Source: Rhynchopus sp. YZ270_cl-10
Lineage: Eukaryota; Euglenozoa; Diplonemea; Diplonemida; Diplonemidae
Length of the DNA: 64,000 nucleotides
Direction of reading: 5' to 3'
Assembly: GCA_964035575.1 (NCBI GenBank)
Contig: OZ037873.1
Location: forward strand, 372,001-436,000
Shown here piece by piece: positions 20,710-31,758 of the stretch (its first letter is position 1; every line of letters starts with the position of its first letter). The notes under the pieces were generated by a model. It saw only the letters and a program-made list of their open reading frames with translations. It did not search any database and had not been told where the DNA came from. A program made the position numbers and the translations under genes.

Positions 20710-20711
20710 AA

Positions 20712-22979
20712 CTCATCCGTTTTAACGCGTCCGTTTCAACGCGTCCGTTTCAACTCGTCCGTTGCAACGCGTAGGTTGCAACGCGTCCGTTTCAACGCGT
20801 TCGTTTCAACGCGTCCGTTTCAACGCGTCCGTTTCAACGCGTTAGTTTCAACGCGTTCGTTTCAACGCGTTCGTTTCAACTCATCCGTTTTAACGCGTCC
20901 GTTTCAACGCGTCCGTTTCAACTCGTCCGTTGCAACGCGTAGGTTGCAACGCGTCCGTTTCAACGCGTTCGTTTCAACGCGTCCGTTTCAACGCGTTCGT
21001 TTCAACGCGTCCGTTTCAACGCGTTCGTTTCAACGCGTTCGTTTCAACGCGTTCGTTTCAACGCGTCCGTTTCAACGCGTTCGTTTCAACGCGTCCGTTT
21101 CAAAGCGTCCGTTTCAACGCGTTCGTTTCAAAGCGTCCGTTTCAACGCGTTCGTTTCAACGCGTTCGTTTCAACGCGTTCGTTTCAAAGCGTCCGTTTCA
21201 AAGCGTTCGTTTTAACGGGTCCGTTTCAACGCGTCCGTTTCAACGCGTTCGTTTCAAAGCGTCCTTTTCAAAGCGTTAGTTTCAACGCGTTCGTTTCAAC
21301 GCGTCCGTTTCAACGCGTTCGTTTCAACGCGTCCGTTTCAACGCGTTCGTTTCAACGCGTCCGTTTCAACGCGTTAGTTTCAACGCGTTCGTTTCAACGC
21401 GTTCGTTTCAACGCGTCCGTTTCAACGCGTTCGTTTCAACGCGTCCGTTTCAACTCGTCCGTTTCAACGCGTTCGTTTCAACGCGTTCGTTTCAAAGCGT
21501 CCGTTTCAAAGCGTTCGTTTTAACGGGTCCGTTTCAACGCGTCCGTTTCAACGCGTTCGTTTCAAAGCGTCCGTTTCAACGCGTCCGTTTCAACGCGTTA
21601 GTTTCAACGCGTTCGTTTCAACGCGTTCGTTTCAACTCGTCCGTTGCAACGCGTAGGTTGCAACGCGTCCGTTTCAACGCGTTCGTTTCAACGCGTTCGT
21701 TTCAAAGCGTCCTTTTCAAAGCGTTAGTTTCAACGCGTTCGTTTCAACGCGTCCGTTTCAACGCGTTCGTTTCAACGCGTCCGTTTCAACGCGTTCGTTT
21801 CAACGCGTTCGTTTCAACGCGTCCGTTTCAACGCGTTCGTTTCAACGCGTTCGTTTCAAAGCGTCCTTTTCAAAGCGTTAGTTTCAACGCGTTCGTTTCA
21901 ACGCGTCCGTTTCAACTCGTTCGTTTCAACGCGTTAGTTTCAACACGTCCGTTTCAACGCGTTCGTTTCAACGCGTTCGTTTCAACGCGTCCGTTTCAAC
22001 GCGTTCGTTTCAACGCGTCCGTTTCAACGCGTAGGTTTCAACGCGTCCGTTTCAACGCGTTCGTTTCAACGCGTCCGTTTCAACGCGTAGGTTTCAACGC
22101 GTCCGTTTCAACGCGTTCGTTTCAACGCGTCCGTTTCAACGCGTCCGTTTCAACGCGTTCGTTTCAACGCGTCCGTTTCAACGCGTCCGTTTCAACGCGT
22201 CCGTTTCAACGCGTTCGTTTCAACGCGTCCGTTTCAACGCGTTCGTTTCAACGCGTTAGTTTCAACGCGTTCGTTTCAACGCGTCCGTTTCAAAGCGTCC
22301 GTTTCAACGCGTTCGTTTCAACGCGTTCGTTTCAACGCGTTCGTTTCAAAGCGTTCGTTTCAACGCGTCCGTTTCAAAGCGTCCGTTTCAACGCGTTCGT
22401 TTCAACGCGTTCGTTTCAACGCGTTCGTTTCAACGCGTTCGTTTCAAAGCGTTCGTTTCAACGCGTTCGTTTCAACGCGTCCGTTTCAACGCGTCCGTTT
22501 CAACGCGTTCGTTTCAACGCGTCCGTTTCAACGCGTTCGTTTCAACGCGTTCGTTTCAACGCGTTCGTTTCAAAGCGTTCGTTTCAACGCGTTCGTTTCA
22601 ACGCGTCCGTTTCAACGCGTCCGTTTCAACGCGTTCGTTTCAACGCGTCCGTTTCAACGCGTTCGTTTCAACGCGTTCGTTTCAACGCGTTCGTTTCAAA
22701 GCGTTCGTTTCAACGCGTCCGTTTCAAAGCGTCCGTTTCAACGCGTTCGTTTCAACGCGTTCGTTTCAACGCGTTCGTTTCAAAGCGTCCGTTTCAACGC
22801 GTCCGTTTCAACGCGTCCGTTTCAACGCGTCCGTTTCAACGCGTTCGTTTCAAAGCGTCCGTTTCAAAGCGTCCGTTTCAAAGCGTTAGTTTCAACGCGT
22901 CCGTTTCAACGCGTCCGTTTCAACGCGTTCGTTTCAACGCGTTAGTTTCAACGCGTTCGTTTCAACGCGTTCGTTTCAA
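20712..22979 (+). repeat. S14 satellite array 2
   Basis: About 162 monomers. The first stretch has a 168-bp (12-monomer) superrepeat: the odd block starting actcatccgttttaacg appears at 20711 and again at 20879. The start is identical to the arrays at 31759 and 60261. Confidence 0.97.
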
Positions 22980-24726
22980 TTTAGTTTTGCTAATCCTTAA
23001 CACTCCCTATTGATCGTGGTTGATGTATGCAAAGATCTGAAAAGAAACGAACAGATTCCCACGAACATGTGTCAACGACACAACCAACACAACGCTACCG
23101 ATGTGTGCGCAACGATCTGAACGCAACGAACGTAACCAACCGAACACAACCAACGTATCTCATCCAACACAACGGAACCGATGAGTGCGTCACTATCTGT
23201 ACGCAACGAACGTAACCAACCGAACACAACCAACGCAACGCAACCGCTCCATACGTTGCGCTCTGTACGTAACGATCTCTACACAACGAACGCAACGCAT
23301 GCAACCGCATGCAACACTACGTAACCTATGTGTACGTAGCGATCTGTATGCAACGAACGCTACGTAACGAACGCAACGCAACCAACGCAACGAGTGGTTA
23401 CAAACCCCCACGCATGGTTCTCACACCGCGTTGGCACGTTTCCCAAGCCGCAAACCCGGTTACCTGCCTGAAAAACCGTGTTTTTGGCCAAAACGCCTGT
23501 TTTCCCTGTAGAATCCTTAAGAATCCTTAAGGAACGCACGGTTCCTAAGGCATTTTACACGTAAACTCGCGACACGAAAATAGGAATTAAAAACTAATCT
23601 CTCAGCGATCTGATTTAGTAAGAACTCGATTTTTGGCCCTATCTTTCCAATGCCGAAAAAATCTTACACTTTGGCGCCTCTGCGAGAAATGTCATTTTTT
23701 GGGGTACCCCGTCGGGGGTGCCAAGGGGTGGGGGGGTACGCCACAAAAGCAATTTAGTTTTTTTTGGCAATCCTTAACACTCCTGGCTGGTGTGGTTGAT
23801 AAACGCAACCGAACACCACGAAACGGATCCGCTCTATACGTTACGATCCGTATGCAACCAACGCATGCAACGCAACGCAACCGATGCGTACGTAGCGATC
23901 TGTATGCAACGAACGCAACGCATACAACGCAACGCAACCGATGTGTACGTTACGATCTGTATGCAACGCACGCAACGCAACCGATGTGTACGTAGCGATC
24001 TGTATGCAACGAACGCAACGCATACAACGCAACGCAACCGATGTGTACGTTACGATCTGTATGCAACGAACGCAACGCATGCAACGCAACGCAACCGATG
24101 CGTACGTTACGATCTGTATGCAACGAACGCAACGCATACAACGCAACGCAACCGATGTGTACGTTACGATCTGTATGCAACGAACGCAACGCATGCAACG
24201 CAACGCAACCGATGTGTACGTTACGATCTGTATGCAACGCACGCAACGCATGCAACGCAACGCAACCGATGCGTACGTTACGATCTGTATGCAACGCACG
24301 CAACGCAACCGATGTGTACGTTACGATCTGTATGCAACGAACGCAACGCATGCAACGCAACGCAACCGATGCGTACGTTACGATCTGTATGCAACGCACG
24401 CAACGCAACCGATGTGTACGTTACGATCTGTATGCAACGAACGCAACGCATGCAACGCAACGCAACCGATGTGTACGTTACGATCTGTATGCAACGCACG
24501 CAACGCAACCGATGTGTACGTTACGATCTGTATGCAACGAACGCAACGCATGCAACGCAACGCAACCGATGTGTACGTTACGATCTGTATGCAACGAACG
24601 CAACGCATGCAACGCAACGCAACCGATGTGTACGTTACGATCTGTATGCAACGCACGCAACGCAACCGATGTGTACGTAACGATCAGAACGCAACGAACG
24701 CAACGCAACCGATGTGTACGTTACGA

Positions 24727-25771
24727 TTTTTTTTTTTTTTTTTTCTCTTTGGCCTTTAGTGGTCTTTTTATTGCGATAGGTTAGTACACAATGAACAAAA
24801 AGCAAGGTGGGCGCACCACTCAAACAAAATGAACAGAACACAAAAGGTGGGCACTGCCCAGGGTATCTCATTACACCTCCCCTGACGTTGGTCTCCTGCT
24901 TGCTTGAGAGGCCGGGGAATCACTTTGGAGTCAAACAACTCGTACGCGAGGATACCTCCCCTAAAACTGGAAAATACAAATGGAGTGGTGCGCGCAGTAA
25001 TGTAAGCGGTGTCGTGGCGTGCTTAGCCAAAGGTATACGCTTAAAAGTCACTCAAAAAAAAAAAAAAAAAAAAATAAAAGGGAATATGCATTGTGTAAGT
25101 ATAACTAGTGTGTATTTATATGGGCGGTGTGGAAAGTGAAACGTAAGGCAGCAAATAGGGTACACACAGCTCGCCCCCATCACACGCTTTCCCCCTTTCA
25201 TATCCCAAGATAGCACCCAGGGCGCAATCGATTTTAACATCAACAAAATGCAGTGACTGGTGTGTTTGTGTGTCTTTAGGGGCGAGGGGGCGGGCAGAGT
25301 GAGAGGCAGGCATCTGTGGCAGTCGCAAACCCCCACCAGGAGCCCTGATCTCTTAGGTAGGTTTGTGTTGTGGCGGCGTACACGATTTGCCCTTGTTGGG
25401 GTGTTGGTGGCGTACTTTTGGGGCATGTGGCTCGTGTTATTACCTATGAGACTCGGACACCCAGCAGAGGCGCAACTTCCACTTCAGGTACCCATCGCTC
25501 TCCCCACCCCTCCTCCCCTTGTCGTCGCATTTGCCTGTGCCGCAATCGGGTGTGCTTAGGGTACTACATCGGGCCACGGGCAGGGGCTGAGTCTGGGGGT
25601 TGTCGTGGCAGAAAAATAAACTAGTGAGTAGGGCACGAGTAGTACGTTCCCACATTGCGTAACGTATCTTACTTGCATATGGGGATAAGGGGGGTTAAAT
25701 GGTAGTACAGGTGGCTCGCATCGGGGGTGTCGCTACGCACCCGTCTACTTTACAGTGACTGCTGCCGAAAA
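24727..25771 (-). mobile_element. LINE 3'UTR fragment with poly(A), second copy
   Basis: It has the same truncation point, tail length and flanks as 15747-16791, so it was copied with the higher-order repeat. Confidence 0.8.
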
Positions 25772-26077
25772 GTGGAACGCAACGAACGCAACGCATGCAA
25801 CGCAACGCAACCGATGTGTACGTTACGATCTGTATGCAACGCACGCAACGCAACCGATGTGTACGTTACGATCTGTATGCAACGAACGCAACGCATGCAA
25901 CGCAACGCAACCGATGCGTACGTTACGATCTGTATGCAACGCACGCAACGCAACCGATGTGTACGTAGCGATCTGTATGCAACGAACGCAACGCATACAA
26001 CGCAACGCAACCGATGTGTACGTTACGATCTGTATGCAACGAACGCAACGCATGCAACGCAACGCAACCGATGTGTA

Positions 26078-26740
26078 CATGGCTCTAAGTCGGTAGAATC
26101 GACCAGATGGGCGGTTTTACCGTACGGGGGGGTCGACCTGCCGAAAAACTTGGCCAAAATCACATTTTTAAAAAATCAATTTTGGTTTTTTTTTTTCCTA
26201 GGGAAATTTTCCGTGTACTTAGCGAAATTTTCAAAAAATAGGTGGTTATTACCATGGCTCTAAGTCGGTAGAATCGACCAGATGGGCGGTTTTACCGTAC
26301 GGGGGGGTCGACCTGCCGAAAAACTTGGCCAAAATCACATTTTTAAAAAATCAATTTTGGTTTTTTTTTTTCCTAGGGAAATTTTCCGTGTACTTAGCGA
26401 AATTTTCAAAAAATAGGTGGTTATTACCATGGCTCTAAGTCGGTAGAATCGACCAGATGGGCGGTTTTACCGTACGGGGGGGTCGACCTGCCGAAAAACT
26501 TGGCCAAAATCACATTTTTAAAAAATCAATTTTGGTTTTTTTTTTTCCTAGGGAAATTTTCCGTGTACTTAGCGAAATTTTCAAAAAATAGGTGGTTATT
26601 ACCATGGCTCTAAGTCGGTAGAATCGACCAGATGGGCGGTTTTACCGTACGGGGGGGTCGACCTGCCGAAAAACTTGGCCAAAATCACATTTTTAAAAAA
26701 TCAATTTTGGTTTTTTTTTTTCCTAGGGAAATTTTCCGTG
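26078..26740. repeat. 175-bp tandem repeat, 3.8 copies
   Basis: Copies start at 26078, 26253, 26428 and 26603, each beginning with the terminal inverted repeat catggctctaagtcgg. The first three are essentially identical; the fourth is cut at about 26740 by a palindrome. The element therefore has four left ends in tandem. Confidence 0.95.
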
Positions 26741-26813
26741 GCTGGGCGCCAAAGGGCTACGGGCGGCTCCGCTTCGCTACGCTTTCGCCCTGCGCCCTTT
26801 GGCGCCCAGCCAC
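26739..26813. repeat. 75-bp G/C-rich palindrome
   Basis: Perfect 20-bp arms gtggctgggcgccaaagggc (26739-26758) and its complement (26794-26813) around a 35-bp centre. It looks like a tiny foldback insertion in the fourth 175-bp repeat. Confidence 0.8.
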
Positions 26814-27180
26814 GAAAAATTTTCCCACGGAAAAAGCAACGCGCTACGTACTTAAATCAGCAGTATAACTTGGTAACGCCAACAAGGGGAAGGGCACCGC
26901 TGTCTGGTCCACTTGGTCTCTTCAACATGATGAGACTATGTACCAAAACCCGCACCTTGTGTGACTCTAGCTCACCCCTTTGGAGGTAGCAGTTCGCTAC
27001 TTAACTGACGGCTTCCTAGATGGATCTTCGCAGTGACTAGCATGCACCTGTCATTAGTTTCGCCATGACCCCCCATCAAGAGTAGTGTCCTCTGCCTATT
27101 ACCTGATGTCTTAGGGTACGCAAACTTAAGCGCTTTTCAGTGCACAGGCAATGTACTGTCCCGCAAACCCGGCACAGGGT
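26814..27180. other. Unassigned interior of the TIR element
   Basis: About 370 bp, of balanced composition unlike the A/T-rich core beside it. No coding frame or RNA gene recognised. Confidence 0.4.
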
Positions 27181-28609
27181 ATGACCAAATGGACCGTATT
27201 TTGGCTAAAATTTTGACTTGAACATTTTGTTCACAATTTGCCCAATCTGAGGTTTTCATGGGATTCTTTGCTCCATTTTATGACGTACCACACCCGATTT
27301 TGGGAAACCACTGTATTGATGTAGGCTTGTACCCAGGTGTATTTTTTCTAGCTACCTCAGTACACAAGGTATGACCAAAATAGCCGTATTTTGGTTGAAA
27401 ATTTGAGTTGAAAATTTTATTCATAATTTGCCCAATCTGAGGTTTTCATTGGATTCTTTGGGCCATTTTATGAGGTACCACGGCAAATTTTGGGCGAAAA
27501 AAAAATTTTTTTTTTCGTCAAAAATCGCCTTGTATAACCACTGTATTGGTGTAGGCTTGTACACAAAAGTGTGTTTTATGTAACCACAGATGGTCAAAAC
27601 ACCCGATTTTTGCGTTTTTTTGCAGTTTTTGGTGCCCAAAAACCCAGGTAAGGGGTCGAAATTTTCCCGAAAAAAAAAATTTTTTTTTTGAGATTTTTCG
27701 ATTTTTTGCTAAGGTGCTGGCCCATACAAACTGTACAGGGTGGGTATTTTATACACAAAATAGCCGTGGAATAAATTCTAGATGCTCAAAACATCAAAAT
27801 TCTGGCTTTATTTGCATTTTTGGTGCAGACATGTGCAAAAAAAAAATTTTTTTTTCTGTGGGAAAAATTTTGTGATGTCGAAAAAAAAAATTTTTTTTTT
27901 GACGGTAGACGGTAGGTGGTCGACCGACGGTAGGTCGACTTGTCGACTGTTTTGACGGTAGGGTCGACAAAGTCGACTCCAGAGTCGACAGCTACCGACT
28001 CAGAGCCATGATGTGTACGTTACGATCTGTATGCAACGAACGCAACGCATGCAACGCAACGCAACCGATGCGTACGTTACGATCTGTATGCAACGCACGC
28101 AACGCAACCGATGTGTACGTAGCGATCTGTATGCAACGAACGCAACGCATACAACGCAACGCAACCGATGTGTACGTTACGATCTGTATGCAACGAACGC
28201 AACGCAACCAACGCAACGAGTGGTTACAACCCCCCACGCATGGTTCTCACAGCGCGCTGGCACGTTACCCAAGCCGCAAACCCGGTTACCTGCCTTAAAA
28301 ACCGGGTTTTTGGCCAAAACGCCTGTTTTGCCTGTAGAACCCTGTAGAAGCCTTAAGAAACACGTGTAAAAAAGGGGTACTCGCGACACCCTGGTTTCAG
28401 GGTCTGTCAGGGTTTGGAGGTCTTTGCTTCAGAGAAAGTCTCCTAAAAACCTCCTATCTTCCCAAGAATCCACTTTTTTGACCTCTTTCGAGGTTTAGAG
28501 ACCTGAAAAAAAATGCCCGAACCCCACCTTGGGGGGGGGGGGGGGGGAGGGTGCCTGAGAGGGGGGGTGGGTGGGTGGGTGGGTGGGAGGTGATCAGCAA
28601 CCTTAAAGA

Positions 28610-29505
28610 TTTAGTTTTTTTTGGCAATCCTTAACACTCCTGGCTGGTGTGGTTGATAAACGCAACCGAACACCACGAAACGGATCCGCTCTATACGTTA
28701 CGATCCGTATGCAACCAAAGCATGCAACGCAACGCAACCGATGCGTACGTTACGATCTGTATGCAACGCACGCAACGCAACCGATGTGTACGTAACGATC
28801 AGAACGCAACGAACGCAACGCAACCGATGTGTACGTTACGATTTGTATGCAACGAACGCAACGCATGCAACGCAACGCAACCGATGCGTACGTTACGATC
28901 TGTATGCAACGCACGCAACGCAACCGATGTGTACGTTACGATCTGTATGCAACGAACGCAACGCATGCAACGCAACGCAACCGATGTGTACGTAGCGATC
29001 TGTCTGCAACGAACGCAACGCATGCAACACAACGTAACCGATGCATACGTTACGATCTGTATGCAACGAACGCAACGCAACCAACGCAACGAGTGGTTAC
29101 AAACCCCCACGCATGGTTCTCACAGCGCGCTGGCACGTTTCCCAAGCCGCAAACCCGGTTACCCGCCTGAAAAACCGGGTTTCTGGCCAAAACGCCTGTT
29201 TTGCCTGTAGAACCCTGTAGAAGCCTTAAGAAACACGTGTAAAAAAGGGGTACTCGCGACACCCTGGTTTCAGGGTCTGTCAGGGTTTGGAGGTCTTTGC
29301 TTCAGAGAAAGTCTCCTAAAAACCTCCTATCTTCCCAAGAATCCACTTTTTTGACCTCTTTCGAGGTTTAGAGACCTGAAAAAAAATGCCCGAACCCCAC
29401 CTTGGGGGGGGGGGGGGGGGAGGGTGCCTGAGAGGGGGGGTGGGTGGGTGGGTGGGTGGGAGGTGATCAGCAACCTTAAAGACCTTAACACCGAGTGTTA
29501 AGGAA
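28610..29505 (+). mobile_element. L-type element 7 (short duplicate of L element 3)
   Basis: Leader, a short 57/43-bp array (about 28720-29080), trailer, G-rich tract and hairpin. It occupies the place of L3 in nest R2 but with fewer monomers, showing array contraction or expansion. Confidence 0.8.
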
Positions 29506-31703
29506 TTTAGTTTTTTTTGGCAATCCTTAACACTCCTGGCTGGTGTGGTTGATAAACGCAACCGAACACCACGAAACGGATCCGCTCTATACGTTACGAT
29601 CCGTATGCAACCAAAGCATGCAACGCAACGCAACCGATGCGTACGTTACGATCTGTATGCAACGCACGCAACGCAACCGATGTGTACGTAACGATCAGAA
29701 CGCAACGAACGCAACGCAACCGATGTGTACGTTACGATCTGTATGCAACGAACGCAACGCATACAACGCAACGCAACCGATGTGTACGTTACGATCTGTA
29801 TGCAACGAACGCAACGCATGCAACGCAACGCAACCGATGCGTACGTTACGATCTGTATGCAACGAACGCAACGCATGCAACGCAACGCAACCGATGTGTA
29901 CGTTACGATCTGTATGCAACGCACGCAACGCAACCGATGTGTACGTTACGATCTGTATGCAACGCACGCAACGCAACCGATGTGTACGTTACGATCTGTA
30001 TGCAACGAACGCAACGCATACAACGCAACGCAACCGATGTGTACGTTACGATCTGTATGCAACGAACGCAACGCATGCAACGCAACGCAACCGATGTGTA
30101 CGTTACGATCTGTATGCAACGCACGCAACGCAACCGATGTGTACGTTACGATCTGTATGCAACGAACGCAACGCATGCAACGCAACGCAACCGATGTGTA
30201 CGTTACGATCTGTATGCAACGCACGCAACGCAACCGATGTGTACGTTACGATCTGTATGCAACGAACGCAACGCATACAACGCAACGCAACCGATGTGTA
30301 CGTAGCGATCTGTATGCAACGAACGCAACGCATACAACGCAACGCAACCGATGTGTACGTTACGATCTGTATGCAACGAACGCAACGCATGCAACGCAAC
30401 GCAACCGATGCGTACGTTACGATCTGTATGCAACGAACGCAACGCATGCAACGCAACGCAACCGATGTGTACGTTACGATCTGTATGCAACGCACGCAAC
30501 GCAACCGATGTGTACGTTACGATCTGTATGCAACGCACGCAACGCAACCGATGTGTACGTTACGATCTGTATGCAACGAACGCAACGCATACAACGCAAC
30601 GCAACCGATGTGTACGTTACGATCTGTATGCAACGAACGCAACGCATGCAACGCAACGCAACCGATGTGTACGTTACGATCTGTATGCAACGCACGCAAC
30701 GCAACCGATGTGTACGTTACGATCTGTATGCAACGAACGCAACGCATGCAACGCAACGCAACCGATGTGTACGTTACGATCTGTATGCAACGCACGCAAC
30801 GCAACCGATGTGTACGTTACGATCTGTATGCAACGAACGCAACGCATACAACGCAACGCAACCGATGTGTACGTAGCGATCTGTATGCAACGAACGCAAC
30901 GCATACAACGCAACGCAACCGATGTGTACGTTACGATCTGTATGCAACGAACGCAACGCATGCAACGCAACGCAACCGATGTGTACGTTACGATCTGTAT
31001 GCAACGAACGCAACGCATACAACGCAACGCAACCGATGTGTACGTAGCGATCTGTATGCAACGAACGCAACGCATACAACGCAACGCAACCGATGTGTAC
31101 GTTACGATCTGTATGCAACGCACGCAACGCAACCGATGTGTACGTTACGATCTGTATGCAACGAACGCAACGCAACCGATGTGTACGTAGCGATCTGTCT
31201 GCAACGAACGCAACGCATGCAACACAACGTAACCGATGCATACGTTACGATCTGTATGCAACGAACGCAACGCAACCAACGCAACGAGTGGTTACAAACC
31301 CCCACGCATGGTTCTCACAGCGCGCTGGCACGTTTCCCAAGCCGCAAACCCGGTTACCCGCCTGAAAAACCGGGTTTCTGGCCAAAACGCCTGTTTTGCC
31401 TGTAGAACCCTGTAGAAGCCTTAAGAAACACGTGTAAAAAAGGGGTACTCGCGACACCCTGGTTTCAGGGTCTGTCAGGGTTTGGAGGTCTTTGCTTCAG
31501 AGAAAGTCTCCTAAAAACCTCCTATCTTCCCAAGAATCCACTTTTTTGACCTCTTTCGAGGTTTAGAGACCTGAAAAAAAATGCCCGAACCCCACCTTGG
31601 GGGGGGGGGGGGGGGGGGAGGGTGCCTGAGAGGGGGGGTGGGTGGGTGGGTGGGTGGGAGGTGATCAGCAACCTTAAAGACCTTAACACCGAGTGTTAAG
31701 GAA
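29506..31703 (+). mobile_element. L-type element 8 (duplicate of L element 4)
   Basis: Leader, long array (about 29615-31275), trailer, G-rich tract, hairpin 31681-31701. The array contains an internal duplication of about 570 bp: the block from about 29790 resembles that from about 30361. Confidence 0.8.
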
Positions 31704-31758
31704 CCTTAACACCGAGTGTTAAGGAACCTTAAAAACCTTAACACAGAGTGTTAAGGAA

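Larger units (their letters stand above)
13615..20711 (+). mobile_element. K-type hairpin-ended element, copy 1 (outer shell of nest R1)
   Basis: Own sequence is 13615-14387 and 20680-20711; the rest is L-type insertions. It starts tttagttttgctaatcc, has the subterminal word ccttaacactc, a short degenerate satellite core, a trailer, and ends in a hairpin of 9-bp stem CCTTAACAC with loop AGA (20689-20709) plus AA. The S14 host reads gtttcaa before and ctc after; joined, this is the normal satellite phase, so nothing was duplicated or lost. Helitron/Helentron-type origin is inferred from TSD-free insertion, a 3' hairpin and an asymmetric inverted repeat. No replicase is encoded. Confidence 0.75.
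26078..28010. mobile_element. TIR element, 1.93 kb, 7-bp target duplication
   Basis: Ends are catggctctaagtcggtag (26078-26096) and the complement of catggctctgagtcggtag (to 28010). It is flanked by atgtgta at 26071-26077 and 28011-28017, and the joined flanks restore a 57-bp monomer. The right subterminal region is full of GTCGAC words. The core (about 27180-27880) is A/T-rich and shared with the elements at 43427, 44307, 50277 and 52690. No transposase frame. Confidence 0.85.
23753..31726 (+). mobile_element. L-type element 6 (duplicate of L element 2)
   Basis: Own sequence is 23753-28609 and 31704-31726. It has the same organisation as L2 with fewer array monomers before the LINE fragment. 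A TIR element (26078-28010) is inserted in the array after the LINE fragment. Confidence 0.75.
22980..31758 (+). mobile_element. K-type element, copy 2 (outer shell of nest R2)
   Basis: Own sequence is 22980-23752 and 31727-31758. It is nearly identical to K copy 1 with the same host junctions in S14, so it is a segmental duplicate, not a new insertion. Confidence 0.75.

Noticed and set aside
13615-20711. LTR-type element reading of the repeated blocks
   Set aside because: No TG...CA ends, no primer site, no gag or pol. Ends are a hairpin on one side only and there is no target duplication.
30361-30876. Separate inserted element inside the L8 array
   Set aside because: It is a duplication of the array's own monomers (about 570 bp), best explained by unequal exchange.
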